The notes under the pieces were generated by a model that had not been told where the DNA came from, did no database searches, and saw only the letters and a list, made by a program, of their open reading frames with translations. A program made the position numbers and the translations under genes. DNA of 64,000 nt from Ipomoea triloba (lineage: Eukaryota > Streptophyta > Magnoliopsida > Solanales > Convolvulaceae). Each line of letters starts with the position of its first letter. Within the stretch, counting starts at the first letter, position 1. The DNA lies in assembly GCF_003576645.1 (NCBI RefSeq), contig NC_044923.1, positions 5,994,983 to 6,058,982 of the forward strand, given 5' to 3'. Below are positions 30,509 to 43,080 of this stretch, one piece after another.

Positions 30509-33500
30509 TTACACCGTCTCAAGAATGAGGCGATCGCAAACAGCCCCTAGTTGATCGTTATACACAAAGTTAATGCATCCGGGAGGGGTTGAAACAAAAA
30601 GGGTCATGATCTCTCTAGAATTGCACCCATGCTTTGCTAAATAATCTGCAACAGTGTTTTGTTCACGGAATATATACACCAGAGAAGAATTACCACTTTT
30701 CCGGATGAGATCTCTGCATTTAATCCCCAACTGCCCCATGTTGTTCCCTCCCCGACTGTTCTCATTAAGACACTTGGTCAACTCCTTACTGTCACTTTGA
30801 ATCTCCATGTCGAGGATTCCTTTAGTTGTTGTCCATTGCAAGGCTAGATAAAGTGCAGTGAGCTCAGCCTCTAGTGGGTTACTGGCGTGAAGAGAAAAAG
30901 AGCAGCCTTCCATCCAGTTTCCTTTATGGTCTCTAAGAACCGCACCTCCTCCAGCAGTCGAGTGATTTCCTGTAAAGGCACCATCAACATTGAGCACAAT
31001 TGTGGAATTAGTTTGTCTTTGCCATTTGATCTTTCTGTCGACAAGGTTTCCTTGAATGCTTCCTAGTTGAATTGATTTTGCAAAAGCTCTTCTGGTCTCC
31101 ATTTCTTGCTCTCTAAGCCAATCGATCTTTTGTTGTAACTCCCAGTGATGATCACGAAAGACCACCTCGTTACGCCACTTCCATAACCACCACATGATAA
31201 TTGCAAAAGTTGTGCTCCAGTCTCTTCTTGTTCTAGACTCCACCTTTCCGCGAAGATTAGTTGACAACCATTCCTCAAAGTTCATTCTATCCAAGCGTTG
31301 TCTTTCGCTTCTCGGGATGAAAGCTCTCCAAATGTTTTCCGCAGCTCTGCAAACTCTGAAGATATGATTGTTATCTTATCTTCCTTCACAACAAACATCA
31401 CACATGTCATGCATTGTAAACCCCCTTCTGCATCTTTCAACGTTTGTCATAATTCTGTTGTGTTTCAAGAGCCAAAGAAACGCACAGATTCTGTTGGGAA
31501 TCTTAAGTTTCCAAATTGTCACCCAATCATTGTCATTAGGAGTTTCCTCATCGTTGATCGCGTCCTCATAAGCTCTTGCGATGGAGAATTTTCTGTTGGG
31601 CTCGTTACCATTCCTAAGGTCCAAGCTATTACTATGAAAGTCACTATTCGCGTTTCCACCGCCTTGATTAATTAAACTGCAATTCCTAACAATTCCTTTC
31701 CACAAATTCGAACACCCCTGCTTTTCCCTCCAAACGGTTGTCGTAGAATTTTGCCCAATATACTTTTTGGTAAGGATTTCTGCCCATAAGTTGCCCTCTT
31801 CGTTTTGTAGTCTCCACCCCATCTTAGCCATAAAAGCCATATTCATTTCCCGTATTCGTCGGATGCCCAAACCACCTTTCTCCTTACATTTGGTTATTGT
31901 GTTCCAATTGACCAAATGGATACCGTTGTCACCCCTCCCTCCGTTCCAAAGAAAATTCCTGATTTTCCGTTCAATTTCCTCGCAAACACCCATAGGAAAC
32001 CAGGTAGTTTGCATGCTGTAATAAGGGATGGTGTTTAGTACAGACTGAGCAAGGATTCTTCTTCCAGCGAAGGATAGTGTCTTTGCCTTCCACCCCTCCA
32101 ACCTGTCGTTGATGCGCTCTATGATCTGTAGAAAATAAGATTTGGAGATCCTACCATGGATGGTTGGAACTCCCAAATATTTACCAAGGTTTGAAGTTTG
32201 ATTGATTCCCAACCTATTTGAGACTCTGCTTGCCACCTCATTGCTTATGTTTTTGGAAAAGAATACTTGGGATTTCTGGAGGTTAATTTGCTGTCCAGAA
32301 GCCTTGCAAAACCTCTCCAAGCATTTGTTTATAACATCAGCTTGTTCTTCTGTTGCCTCTGCAAATAAAACCAAGTCGTCAGTAAAGAAGAGATGTGTGA
32401 GAGTAGGGCCATACCTCGAGATACGAATTCCTTTCCAAGCTCCCTCAGCAGTTACTTCCTTGATCAAATGGCCAAGTCTCTCCATACATAGCACAAATAT
32501 ATAGGGTGATATGGAGTCCCATTGTCTTATACCCCTCTCCGGGACAATCCAATCAAGTTGTTCTCCATTCCACAGGATTGTCAGTCTTGTTATCTCGATG
32601 CATTTCATGAATATTTCCTTCCACTCCAGAGTGAAGCCAGCTTCCTCAAGAGTTTCCTTGATGAAGTTCCAAGAAATCCGGTCATACGCTTTTTGAAGGT
32701 CAATTTTTATAATCATTTGGGCCTTATTTCCCGTTTTCTTTCTCATAGAATGGATGGTCTCTTGGAATATCACAATGTTATCAGTGATTTGTCTGCCGGG
32801 GACGAAACTACTTTGTTCAGGGCCAATGACTTTCCTTAGAATGTCTTTGGATTTATTGAGAATAACTTTGGTGATGACCTTGTAGGACACATTGCAGAGG
32901 CTAATGGGGCGAAATTGGCTAATGCATTCCGGATTTTTGTTTTTAGGGATCAATGCAATTAGAGTGTCATTGAGCCCAGCCGGCAAGATGCCTTGTTTAA
33001 GGAAATCCCTCGTTTGATTAGTGAGATTAATTCCCACCACTTTCCACATTTTTTGATAGAAAGCAGCGTGGAAGCCGTCCGATCCCGGTGCTTTATAAGG
33101 TTCCATCTCAAAGAGGGCCTTTTTGACTTCCTCCTCAGTGCAATCTGTGTTCATGTTAGCCCAATCCTGCTCACTAAGTCTGGGGAAAGCATTTTTGGGG
33201 CACAACTCATGTTCTTGGTGTTCGTCTTTAGTAAAGAGGTTGACATAAAATTTTTTTACCAAGTTCTTTAGCCCATCCTCATCATAGATCCTCTCTCCTT
33301 CATCATTGATAAGACTTCTGCAAGAGTTACGCGATCTTTTAACCTTGGTTGCTAAATGGTAAAATTTGGTGTTACGGTCTCCTGAAGTGATCCATTGCTC
33401 TCTAGATCTTTGGTACCAATACAGCTCTTCTTCATGTAGGACCACATCCAACTCTTTTCTTAGTTTAGACTCCAGCTTGATGAGACCATTGCTTCTTGAT

Positions 33501-34432
33501 TTGCTCATGGCTTTTTTAATTCCTTCCAACCTTGCCTCAATTCTTCTCTTTCGATTTCTTGTTGTGCCAAGCTCATTTTTGTTCCACTTAATGAGAGCTA
33601 TTGCAGTTTCCTCTAGGTTGCTCTTGAGATCCTTATCCACTTTCCAAGTGTCTTTGATAATTCTCTCAAATTTCTCATGAAGTGTCCATGCAGCGTGAAA
33701 CATGAAGCCTCTATGAGAGTGTTTTCTTTTTCTATTCTCCAACCTGATACAAAGAGGGAGATGATCCGAATGTGAAGTGGTCAAATGATTAACCTGCGTG
33801 CCTGGGAAAAGGTCGATCCATTCCAACGAGCACACAGCTCTGTCTAATCTAGCGCCCCTGAAGCTCTCAGTATTATTGCCTCTTGTCCACGTGAATTTGG
33901 GTCCAGAGAAGCCAATATCAATAAGTCCTTCTTTTCCAAGCCACTCATTGAATCTCCTGCATCTTTTCTCCGTGAAAGTGGTGGGGTTACTCACTTCTTC
34001 TACACATGTAACAGAGTTAAAGTCTCCTATAGCGATCCATGGGCCGACAATATCTCGTTGTTCCCTCCCAAGGTCCTCCCACAGCTTGTTACGAAGACTG
34101 GTTGACGGGCTCCCATATACACAAGCAATCGTCCATTGTCTATGCTTATTATCACTCACATGCATTAATGCAAACTGGGGATGGGTGAACAAGATTTGTA
34201 CTTTCCAAGTGTTTCTCCACATGACCCAAATTCCTCCACTGAATCCTATAGCTTCTATTCTCATCCATTTGTCAAAGTTCAATTTTCGACAGATTGCATC
34301 AGCATGAGAACCATAAATTTTTGGTTCCACAAGGCAGACCATGGTGGGGTTGTGGGTGGTAACAATGTTCTTGGCAGCTCTAAGGAAGGCCTTAGACGCT
34401 GCCCCTTGGCAATTCCAACAAACGATCGACAT
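30509..34432 (-). pseudogene. LINE ORF2: endonuclease, reverse transcriptase, RNase H; one in-frame stop
   Basis: From the methionine at 34432 (MSIVCWNCQGAASKAF) one frame runs to a stop at 30509, about 1307 codons, broken by a single TAA at 31376-31378. Domains in order: APE-type endonuclease at residues 1-235 (VEPKI, IGDFNSV, TSHSDHLPL); reverse transcriptase at about 445-720 (YKAPGSDGF, RPISLCNVSYKVITK, KIDLQKAYDRISWNF); a zf-RVT region (FLWLLKHNRIMTN...CDVCC) just before the stop; and an RNase H domain (LNVDGAF, NPLEAELTAL, IQSDSKEL, NTVADYLAKHG) with all four acidic residues present. Two RT motifs are damaged. The active site reads FFTDDLVLF instead of the usual FADD, and the primer-grip-side motif reads GIRQWDSISP instead of RQGDPxSP. 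The copy therefore looks inactive. Reading on through the stop stays in the same frame, so the loss is recent or a simple substitution. Confidence 0.9.
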
Positions 34433-34519
34433 GGGAAAAAGACAAAATAGCAAAACACGGGAAGACCAAAAGGAAGAACACACAAACAGTAAAGTAGCAA
34501 AAGGCACAACAACAAGAAC

Positions 34520-34693
34520 TTAGACCTCCATTACATCCTCCTTGGAGGTGCAAATGGGGTCCCGAGTGTCACCAGAGGAGGGGTCCTCGTCCATGGAGTC
34601 GACTAGAGGGTGCGGTGGATCATTATGATGTTCCTCATTCATGATTTCCAGAACCCCGAAAAATTGCTCATCACTTTCATGAGTGACCACGGT
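34520..34693 (-). pseudogene. LINE ORF1, C-terminal remnant
   Basis: The minus-strand frame ends ...DEDPSSGDTRDPICTSKEDV MEV and a TAA at 34520-34522, about 88 bp upstream of the ORF2 methionine. It is acidic and low-complexity, as expected for the tail of a plant LINE gag-like ORF1. The zinc-knuckle part is lost in the truncation. Confidence 0.65.
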
Positions 34694-34700
34694 TTATTTC

Positions 34701-35329
34701 AAATTCTCTATTATTTTTTAGAAAATAAAAAATTTCTCCAATTAGTAAACACATTCTAAATTATTGTTTGTTTTTTTTTTTTAATAATGGGAGATACTTT
34801 TTTAAAAAAATATTATAGAATTTACATTCAAATAAAAATATTAAGTAATTGTTTGATTGTATAATATAATACAACAAATAAAACTTAATAATTAATTTAC
34901 CAAATATTTTTTTCAATTTTATTAAATTGAAAAATGTGTAATGTATTGGCTAAAAATCTAAACTATTAATTGAATTACACATTTATTATTTATATTTATA
35001 TGAGTAATGTTATTTTCTCCTCTTAATGTGCACTTTCTAATGTGTAAATAAAATTATTTTTTATTAGTTGACTATTGTGAATTAAATGGCTCTACCTAAC
35101 ATTAAGAAAAGATAACTATTTAATAATCAAATATAAAAACAACCTCTCCTACTCCATTAATCAAGTGATAAGCAGAGTTGGTAGAAAACATATCTGATGC
35201 TTCCAGCGCCCAGTACACTCTGTCCAAGTGTTGCTTGCTTGCTTGTCCATTGCACTAATCGATGCTAAAAAAGGAACACAATTTAAATTCTAAAAGTTGT
35301 CAATTTCAATACTAAAAATACACGATTCA
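34701..35329. other. AT-rich intergenic DNA
   Basis: No gene was recognised. 35160-35270 is less AT-rich (CCAGCGCCCAGTACACTCTG) but has no recognised feature. Confidence 0.35.
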
Positions 35330-35830
35330 ATATCGTTTAGGATAAAGGCCACCTTGCAAGGACCCTAATCCATGGTATAATAGTTCCTAATTCAAAATAT
35401 GACGATTGAAATTAGAAGGCAAATTATTTTGTAGACTCGAACCTAAAATACACAATTGACATATTGAATGTTCACAACTAAGTATTCACAAACAATTTAA
35501 ATTGTGAACATTTAGCATGTAAATTGTGACAGGTCTATCATACCAATCATTATTGCATGGACAATGGTCCACACAGCTGTGTGGACCAAAAATAAAAGGT
35601 ACATTATTTTTGTACTGAAGGTACATTATTTTTGTACTGTAGGTACATTATTTTATGGTACATTATTTTTGCATTGAAGGTACATTATTTGATAGTACAG
35701 TACAAAAATAATGTACTTTTTATTTTTGGTCCACACAGCTGTGTGGACCATGGTCCATGCAATAATTTGCCCTATCATACAAGGTGGACTCAGGTCCATG
35801 GTATAACTATTAAAATGAGAAGATTTGGGC
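35330..35830. mobile_element. Outer MITE-like element
   Basis: The left part (35337-35390: GGATAAAGGCCACCTTGCAA, GGACCCTAATCCATGGTATA) and the right part (35779-35812: ACAAGGTGGACTCAGGTCCA, TGGTATAAC) are related inverted ends of the kind seen at 6845-6900 and 7433-7485. The smaller element at 35544-35771 is inserted inside it. Confidence 0.5.
35535..35780. mobile_element. MULE-type MITE with 9-bp target duplication
   Basis: CTATCATAC at 35535-35543 is repeated exactly at 35772-35780. The 228-bp insert has inverted ends (left ...ATTATTGCATGGACAATGGT; right, inverted, GGCAAATTATTGCATGGACC). Near each end lies a self-inverse GGTCCACACAGCTGTGTGGACC-like block of 22 bp. The centre repeats GGTACATTATTTTTGTACTG. 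A 9-bp duplication fits a Mutator-type transposase. A diverged end of the same family is at 20058-20105. Confidence 0.85.
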
Positions 35831-37597
35831 TTTCTAACCGGTCAAAACTCAAAGGGGTATCACTCAAAACTACTGATTTGGGGGCCTTACAGTTTTTATC
35901 ACCCATACCCAAATCTGCCAAAAGATTGAAAACTCCAAGTAATAATTGTATTTTTTTGGACTTCACATATCTGGGCTTCTTTAATAGAATTGCATTTACA
36001 TTTCTGGACTGACTTTTCATGCAATAACCCACATGCATGGACTGGAATCTGGATCATGTGAAAAAGAATCCAACAGATAAAGTTATATCATGGACAATAT
36101 TTTATTTTAATTGTTTTTACATATAAAACTAACGTATAAAAAACATGTTTCCCCTCCAAAATTTTCCTATATTTCTCCCATGATGTTGCTTAAAATCATT
36201 GGTGTCCATAATTTAGGTAACCCATCAAAGAAAGTTAATTGTCCAATTAGAAAATGCCATCTAAGAAAGGAAGATTGGACGGGTGGATAGCATTACTCAA
36301 ATAACATATCAGTAAAAAAACTCTCTAATTAAGATAGTCTAAATGGTACCCATATTGGTATGTTTTTTCATAAAGTATTTATGAATATCATATTAATAAA
36401 GATGATATACACTTTATTTCAACCATTTCATATTTTATCATAAGTATTTTTACTTTTTTCCTCTTACTAAACAAAATTTCTGGATCCGACTTTGCATTAA
36501 GTAGGTTCATTAAGCAAGCACAACAAGCTAATTTTCACAATAATACAATTTCATTTACAAAATATTCCAGATTTATTTTCACAATTGTAATGCAACTACA
36601 TTATAATGATGGATTTCAAATAGATTCATTAATAGAGCACCGAAGGTTCATCAATGAAACACTAGAGTATACTCATTTTCACAATACTAATGGTTGATTT
36701 TTACAATAAAAAAAATAATAAAAATATGTTTACTGGTATATTTTTCTAATTTGAAAACAAAGTGGGGAAGGTGAAATCAAAAGGTTAAAGGAGTAAACGC
36801 TTGCTAATTATTTGAGTCAAATTTACTGCGGGTCACTCATCATTAAGGCAAAAGTTTTTTTGATTTGTTTTGTTTTTTTGATTTTTTTTAAGGAATCCAT
36901 GTTAAAAAGTTAAAAAGAATCTTTTTTATTTTTAAATTTTGATATATTAGGTTTATCAACTTATGTTAGATTAATTTTAAATCTCTGTTTAAAGGAGTTG
37001 GGGAATTAAAGCATAATTTGTCCAATTAGTCCTCAATTTTTATTCATATTTATACACTGTATTTTGTGAAAAATAAGCCTTTATCACCTCTAATCAACTT
37101 TCACTTTGTTAAAACAAGATTTTTAGAGTAACCTTGAATTATTGATCTGATTTAAACTATGCAAGAATTATTTTTTATTTTATTTTATTTTTACCACGGG
37201 GAATAATAAAAAGGTTAAGTGGAGTAATGACGAGTAAAGAAAAAGGAAAGGCCAGAGACACGTTTGGTCACTTTCAAGAACCCACTACACACATACATAC
37301 ATATGCAAATGCAATTCATAAAGTCTAAAGGCTGCTTCATGGAAGGGAGAAAAAAGGTGAAATAATGAAAGTGGTGAGTTCCCAAGCTGTAGTAAGTACA
37401 TTGTACATATATTGCACCCAAAAAACGAAATTCCTTCCTCCCAAAATCACATACCTCAACCCAATAAGACAGTGGAATAGTAAATTACGGTGACTCAATG
37501 ACCCATTAGGTGGGAGCTGAGAACAAACGCATGGTGCCCACAACTGCACAAGGAGCCTACTACATTAGGTATAATTCTTACTTTCGACTGTTAGGAT
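35831..37597. other. AT-rich intergenic DNA
   Basis: No gene was supported. Several open frames of 70-126 codons (for example 35632-36012) run across repeat sequence and lack any domain. Confidence 0.35.
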
Positions 37598-37910
37598 TCT
37601 AGGGTTTGTTTGGTTCGCACATGGGAATCAGAATCAGAATGAGTATCAAATACTTGGTAATGGTAATGGATTTTGGTGAAAGTATTTTGCATGTTTGGTA
37701 GTAGGGTGGAATGTGAATGATTATTAATAGTTGGGGAAGCGGAGGAGAAAGGTAAATGAAACCCTTATTTTATTAGGGAATGGATTTTACAATTAATGGG
37801 GTAATCAAAACACATAGTAGTGTTCTAAAAATCTGTCAACCAAACAATAACGACAATGATTTTGATACCCATTCCTGATAGCTAAATTTGTCAACCAAAC
37901 ACACCCTTAG
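37598..37910. mobile_element. hAT-like MITE
   Basis: It starts TAGGGTTTGTTTGGTTCGCA. The inverted right end starts TAAGGGTGTGTTTGGTTGAC. Both are followed by GGAAT(C/G)(A/G)G-type sequence and AATACTTGG-like or GATTTTGGT blocks. Non-coding, about 310 bp. The 8-bp duplication was not resolved. Confidence 0.6.
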
Positions 37911-39285
37911 ATCATATGTCATTGCCCACATTAGGCTCCTCATAAATACATGAGACATGATTATGTTGTTGTTGTTGTTCAATGTTGTTATAATATGGAT
38001 GGGGAGTGGATGAGATTATGTTGGAATAATGTGGTGTTTTAGAGATGATGGATGCACACTGGACTTTGCATTGCAGTTGTGCAGTTGCAGTAGTATTCTT
38101 GACTCTATCTTCCACTTTGTCCATCCAATGAGGAATAAAGTGAAGCCCACTAATGCATACATTGTTGGGTAGGTGGATGGGCAATGTTATTGGAGATGAA
38201 TAGCATATACTAATGTTCACTTCATCATATCATAGGTTTTTTTGTTTATTTTTTTAAATATCTTTATCATGCAATATATATTGGATGGACTTGGGCTCAC
38301 TTGCACTAACGTGGGTTCATCACATTTTATCTCTCGTATCGAACTTTGTCCATCAAAGATTAATTGCTTTTTAGATACACCAAAGAAAAGGTTCAAGAAA
38401 TCATTCAAACTAAAATATTTAATCGTGTGAAGCAATAATTGATAAGTAAACTCTTAATGCATTGAGAAAGATTGACTTTTGTATGTGTGAGTCATGTTAA
38501 ACAGCTTAGGATTAGACATTTTTTCACATACAAGTTAAACTGTATTAGTACAACATAAACCCATCTGAATTACTTGCTAGAGATACGTACAACATGTTAT
38601 TTGCAAAAAATAAAAATAAAAATCAAGTAAAAAATAGCATGATAAGATGTAATTTTTTTTTAAATATCTATATATAGTACTGAATATGACCACGTATGAT
38701 ATACTTCATATCTCAGGTATTTAGACAAAGGGTATAATACCTAATATAATGAAAAATAATTTACATGATTGTACTCAGTATTAGGTACTCGGCATCAATC
38801 GATATAGTAGACTTTTTCAAACAGATAAAAAAGGATGGTTTCCTTTAATATTCTCTTTAAGAGTCTTACTTCACCTTCATTGGTTCTTGATTCAACCATG
38901 GAATAAACAAGCAAGCACCTTTAGCTAGCTTTTGTTCCACTCCACTATTCTCTTTTCTCCCATTGCCATTGCCATGGCAAAGTCATGAAAATTCCCATTT
39001 GGAGGGGACCCACATTGTGAAGGTCATGTCATGATAGGTGCAAGATTTCTGGCATCTCCTCGAGTGGCTATGTGTGATGGGTGGGGCCCATTGTTTTTTG
39101 TGTTTTTGTGGGTCCCACGTTGTAAAAGGGCATATGCATTGTAACTTGCAAGACAACAAAGGAAAAGAAACATCAAATTAAGTATGATGGAAAAGTAGAT
39201 TTGTGCAGACTCCATATGGGGAGGTTAGGTTTCACATCATGGGCCCCAATAATTCCTTTGATTGGATCCATGCTTTTATGTTATG

Positions 39286-39319
<34 letters not shown>

Positions 39320-39323
39320 TTTT
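37911..39323. other. Intergenic DNA
   Basis: A minus-strand frame at 37912-38220 (102 residues, including PHWMDKVEDRVKNTTATAQL and a short Q run) is open but has no recognised family. 38930-39180 is locally GC-richer (GGTGGGGCCC, TGGGTCCCACG) without an assignable gene. It ends in a T run at the assembly gap. Confidence 0.35.
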
Positions 39324-39582
39324 NNNNNNNNNNNNNNNNNNNNNNNNNNNNNNNNNNNNNNNNNNNNNNNNNNNNNNNNNNNNNNNNNNNNNNNNNNNNN
39401 NNNNNNNNNNNNNNNNNNNNNNNNNNNNNNNNNNNNNNNNNNNNNNNNNNNNNNNNNNNNNNNNNNNNNNNNNNNNNNNNNNNNNNNNNNNNNNNNNNNN
39501 NNNNNNNNNNNNNNNNNNNNNNNNNNNNNNNNNNNNNNNNNNNNNNNNNNNNNNNNNNNNNNNNNNNNNNNNNNNNNNNNNN
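39324..39582. other. Assembly gap (259 N)
   Basis: Undetermined bases flanked on both sides by long T runs (39285-39323 and 39583-39604). The gap probably reflects a homopolymer that sequencing could not cross. Frames crossing it are meaningless. Confidence 0.99.
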
Positions 39583-40725
39583 TTTTTTTTTTTTTTTTTT
39601 TTTTATTCTTTAATTTTTTTTGCCCCCTATCTCAAGTCAATGGGGGAATATGGATAAAATCTATAAAGATGACAACTTTCTTGTGACATAAATTTCCATT
39701 CTCTACAAAGCTGTGGGCCCAAAAGTGGGCTAAGATCTTGGGATCCTTAATTTGGACAAGTGGGTCCAACCTTTATAAAATTAAAAAAAAAAAATTATAT
39801 GCATTCTCAATCGCTACTTTCAATTTTTACTCCTACACTTAAAATTTTGATGTATACACTTCTACGAGGCCCTACATGAAGAAAATAATTTATCAGCACC
39901 CGCCACATCATGGAGTAAATTTGAGAGAGTAAGATTTGAAAGTACATGTAGTAGAACTCAACTAAAAAAAAAAACAATCATGCTCTCCAAAAAAAAAAAA
40001 AAAATCACGACACATATTTTGATTTTATTAAACAAAAAATTAATGAATAAAAAGTAATTTTGATAAATCAAAATATATCACGTTAATTGAAAATAAAAAG
40101 TGAGAGTAAATATAATATTGTTAAAAGAATAAAATAAAAAAATATATATGGGATAAACTCATTGGTTGTATGATGATGACCCTCACAAAGTTGGCTTGAT
40201 ATGTCATTGTTCTTATAGGTGGGCATGAATTATTTGACACATGTATAGGTGTTAAATTATTGGCCATTTTCTAAAGAATTTAATTAAGAAAAGATATTTC
40301 ACATGTATGGTGTATCCATCCATAGTGGGTTCCTTCTTACTTGTGGCATTTTTAAAAACTAGAAAGAGTTGTCACATCTTAAGATTGCATTATTAAGCTA
40401 GATATAATAATTTTAAATTATAATAGTTGTCAAGAAAGTCTTGAATTGCTTCAAATCAATATAATGGAAAAGGATAGGCTACCATCAAAGAAGAGCTAAA
40501 TGGAAGTGTAATAGCATATGGGGTCATTTAAATTATTATTTATATTTCAATTTATGTATTTCAAATCACTTATCTTTATATTATGAGCCACTTTTTGTTA
40601 TTGATTGATTTTTTACCTATTTTCAAGGTGAGTAAAAGTTTATAATTTGAAAACTTATTCAGAATATTATATATTTATTTTTAAAATGATATTAGAACTT
40701 TATTTCTTATAGGAAAAAAAGACCT
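39583..40725. other. AT-rich intergenic DNA
   Basis: No gene was recognised. Confidence 0.35.
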
Positions 40726-41220
40726 AATAGAGTAATAAACTATCGAACCATACACAAATTGCAATTAGGTCATCAACTCATCAAAAAAATATAATTTGAT
40801 GCCTAAATAATCTAAAATCATGCAATTAAACCAAAATTAACATGTTCTCCCAGTCTTGACTAACGTGACAATTACCCGATTAAAAATAAAAATTTTTAAA
40901 TTTATTTTAATAATTTAAAATAAATAAATAAATATTTTTTAAAAAAGAAGAAAAAGAAGAAAAACCCTCTCTCGCCTTCATCTTTAGCCGGAGATGAAGA
41001 AACCTCTTCATCTTCATGCCGGAAACAAAGGCGAGGGAGGGGGTGGGTTTTTTTTTTATTAATTTCTATTTTATTTAAAATTATTAAAATTAATTTTTTT
41101 AAATTAATCTTTTAATTGGAATTACGCCCGTCAGAATTAGTGGAACATGTCAATTTTTATTTAATTATATGATTTTAATTAGATTATTCTAGAACCAATC
41201 CAATTACAATATTCTTAGTT
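40726..41220. mobile_element. Foldback/MITE candidate with central hairpin
   Basis: The outer parts (CAATTAGG...TAATTTGATGCC...AATCATGCAATTAAA on the left; TTTAATTATATGATTTTAAT...CCAATTACAATATT on the right) are loosely inverse. The middle, 40960-41055, holds CTCTCGCCTTCATCTTTAGC, CGGAGATGAAG, CTTCATCTTCATGCCGG and GGCGAGGGAGGGG, which can pair. The ends are not sharply defined. Confidence 0.45.
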
Positions 41221-43080
41221 GAATAAAAAGAAAAGGATTAAACTCCAATTTCGAAAGCGTCAACTGCTTTTGCCTTGAAGACTTCGTATGTACATCACAT
41301 GTGTGTGAATATGTACTATATTGTTATTGTCATCTATGAGCACACATGCAGTACTTTTGATAAAGCTATAGGTTAGGTTTATCATAAATATAATGTTGAA
41401 AAAAATAGGTGAGATAGCAATGAGGAGATGCACTTTTATTTTGCTTTACTTTTATCCAAGAATAGGTAAGAGCATATGAAAAGCAAATAGCTGCAGTTTC
41501 CCTTAACCACCCACCACTCATCACTCATGACTCAACCCATCCCATTTCCCCCTTTCACTTTTTTTTTTTTTTTCTTTAAAGTTGAAATTCCCATTATTCC
41601 TACATCCACTCCTATCCTTCTCCATCTTTATACCCCTTTGCTTTTAACCAATATTTCAGAATTTAAACCTTTAGTAAAGCTGTCGATTTGATTTTCCACT
41701 TTATAATATGTTAATTGTAGAAGTATCTTTCATTATCGTATGTGTTTACTTAGTATATAACATTAATGGAAATCAGAGTGGTCATTAGGATTTTTGTGGC
41801 CTCGTTTTTATAAATAAATAAGGCGCTAATTTAGTCGTTTGATACATAAAAACTAAAGATTTGATTCAGAATAAAATTGAATTATGTCAAACGTTTTGAA
41901 CGATTTTTCCATAATATAATTATGCTCAATTAATTATGAAAGAGAAGTGAAAATTGAATTGCAACTTTAGAAACCAAAGAAATTTTGGGGAAAGTTGTAA
42001 AATTAATGGAGGAAGGAGGAATCTTGCCTTCTTCAATAGTGGTGCATGATTTATTGATTTGGGGAAAAAACTTATGAATTTTAACCTTATAAACAGATAC
42101 TACAATGTAATAGAGTTAATTGTATTAAAAAAAAAGGTAAGATAGAAAGAGACGTGAAGGAATGTGGACTTAATTGTAATATTTTTTCTTAAACAACTAA
42201 GTCAAAAATAAATTTTGAGCTCTCTAAATTGAGGTCATGTGCTGTTGGACATTATGGACGGACCAAAAACCAGCCCTGATAGAATATTGATATATTGTAA
42301 GTGAATAGGGACTTTACTGGTGATGAGTTCACTGAGTTGTGCCAGCTAGCTATGCTAACTTTTAGTCTTTTGATCCGAATAGATTCGCCCAACACTCAAG
42401 AAAACTGCACACAAACAATTGATTTGAACTCCTATTTTGTGAAATTTTCTTGGCTTGCTAATTAAGGTTACTTTGGTTAGTTTAAGGTTTTTTTTTATGT
42501 GATTGATTTAGTCCTGTTGCTTAGCAATGGGGAATCCGTTCTAATGAGAATCAAGCATCTAGACAACCAAAACAATCGTACGGCATCTTCCATTCATCTT
42601 GATTTGGGTTTTTCCGCACCATGTTTTGATATGTGTCTTCTTTGATTCGGAATTCCTTAGTAAATCCTCGACACCTCGAATACAATGAAATTCAAACACA
42701 CCATTATCAACTCATAAAATAAAAGAGGGAAAATACAATTTTTCTACTCATAAATAATAACTTGCATTTACATTATGAATTGAATAGCTTTCATTTTCAT
42801 TTAAATTTGTATCCATATTTATTTTTTAAGTCGTAACAATCCAAATGAGAAATACTCCTCATATAAGAACTATGAACAAATTGAATTGTTCATCTAGTAA
42901 ATTTAATGGTTGAAAATGAAGAAAATTAAGTAAAACAAAAAATAAAAATAAAAACCAAAAAAAAAAAGAGAGAGAAAAGGCCGGGTGTCAGTTTCATAAA
43001 TATTACAAAGTTGTTTGTAATATTTATGAAATTGACTCTGCCTTTTTTTTTTTAATACCTTATTTTCAATTGTTAGATCT
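41221..43080. other. Intergenic DNA
   Basis: No gene was recognised. 42083-42135 is a SINE tail (AGATACTACAATGTAATAGA followed by poly(A)). 42300-42660 is less AT-rich (GGGGAATCCGTTCTAATGAG and others) and may be a decayed repeat. Confidence 0.35.

Larger units (their letters stand above)
30435..34700 (-). mobile_element. 5'-truncated LINE (plant L1-type, RNase H-containing)
   Basis: TTATTTC at 30435-30441 and 34694-34700 is a likely 7-bp target duplication. The element (30442-34693) lies on the minus strand: the poly(A) tail is seen as the T run at 30442-30455, then the 3'UTR, then a long ORF2, then the end of ORF1. The break inside ORF1 at about 34690 is the usual 5' truncation of incomplete reverse transcription. 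No other element interrupts it. Confidence 0.88.

Noticed and set aside
31298..34523. Many plus-strand frames of 60-169 codons
   Set aside because: Antisense shadows of the LINE ORF2, whose protein motifs lie on the minus strand.
37912..38220. 102-codon minus-strand frame
   Set aside because: No recognised family, composition like neighbouring non-coding DNA, no splice partners found.
39201..39686. Open frames crossing the N gap
   Set aside because: Most of each frame is undetermined sequence plus a poly-T-encoded phenylalanine run.
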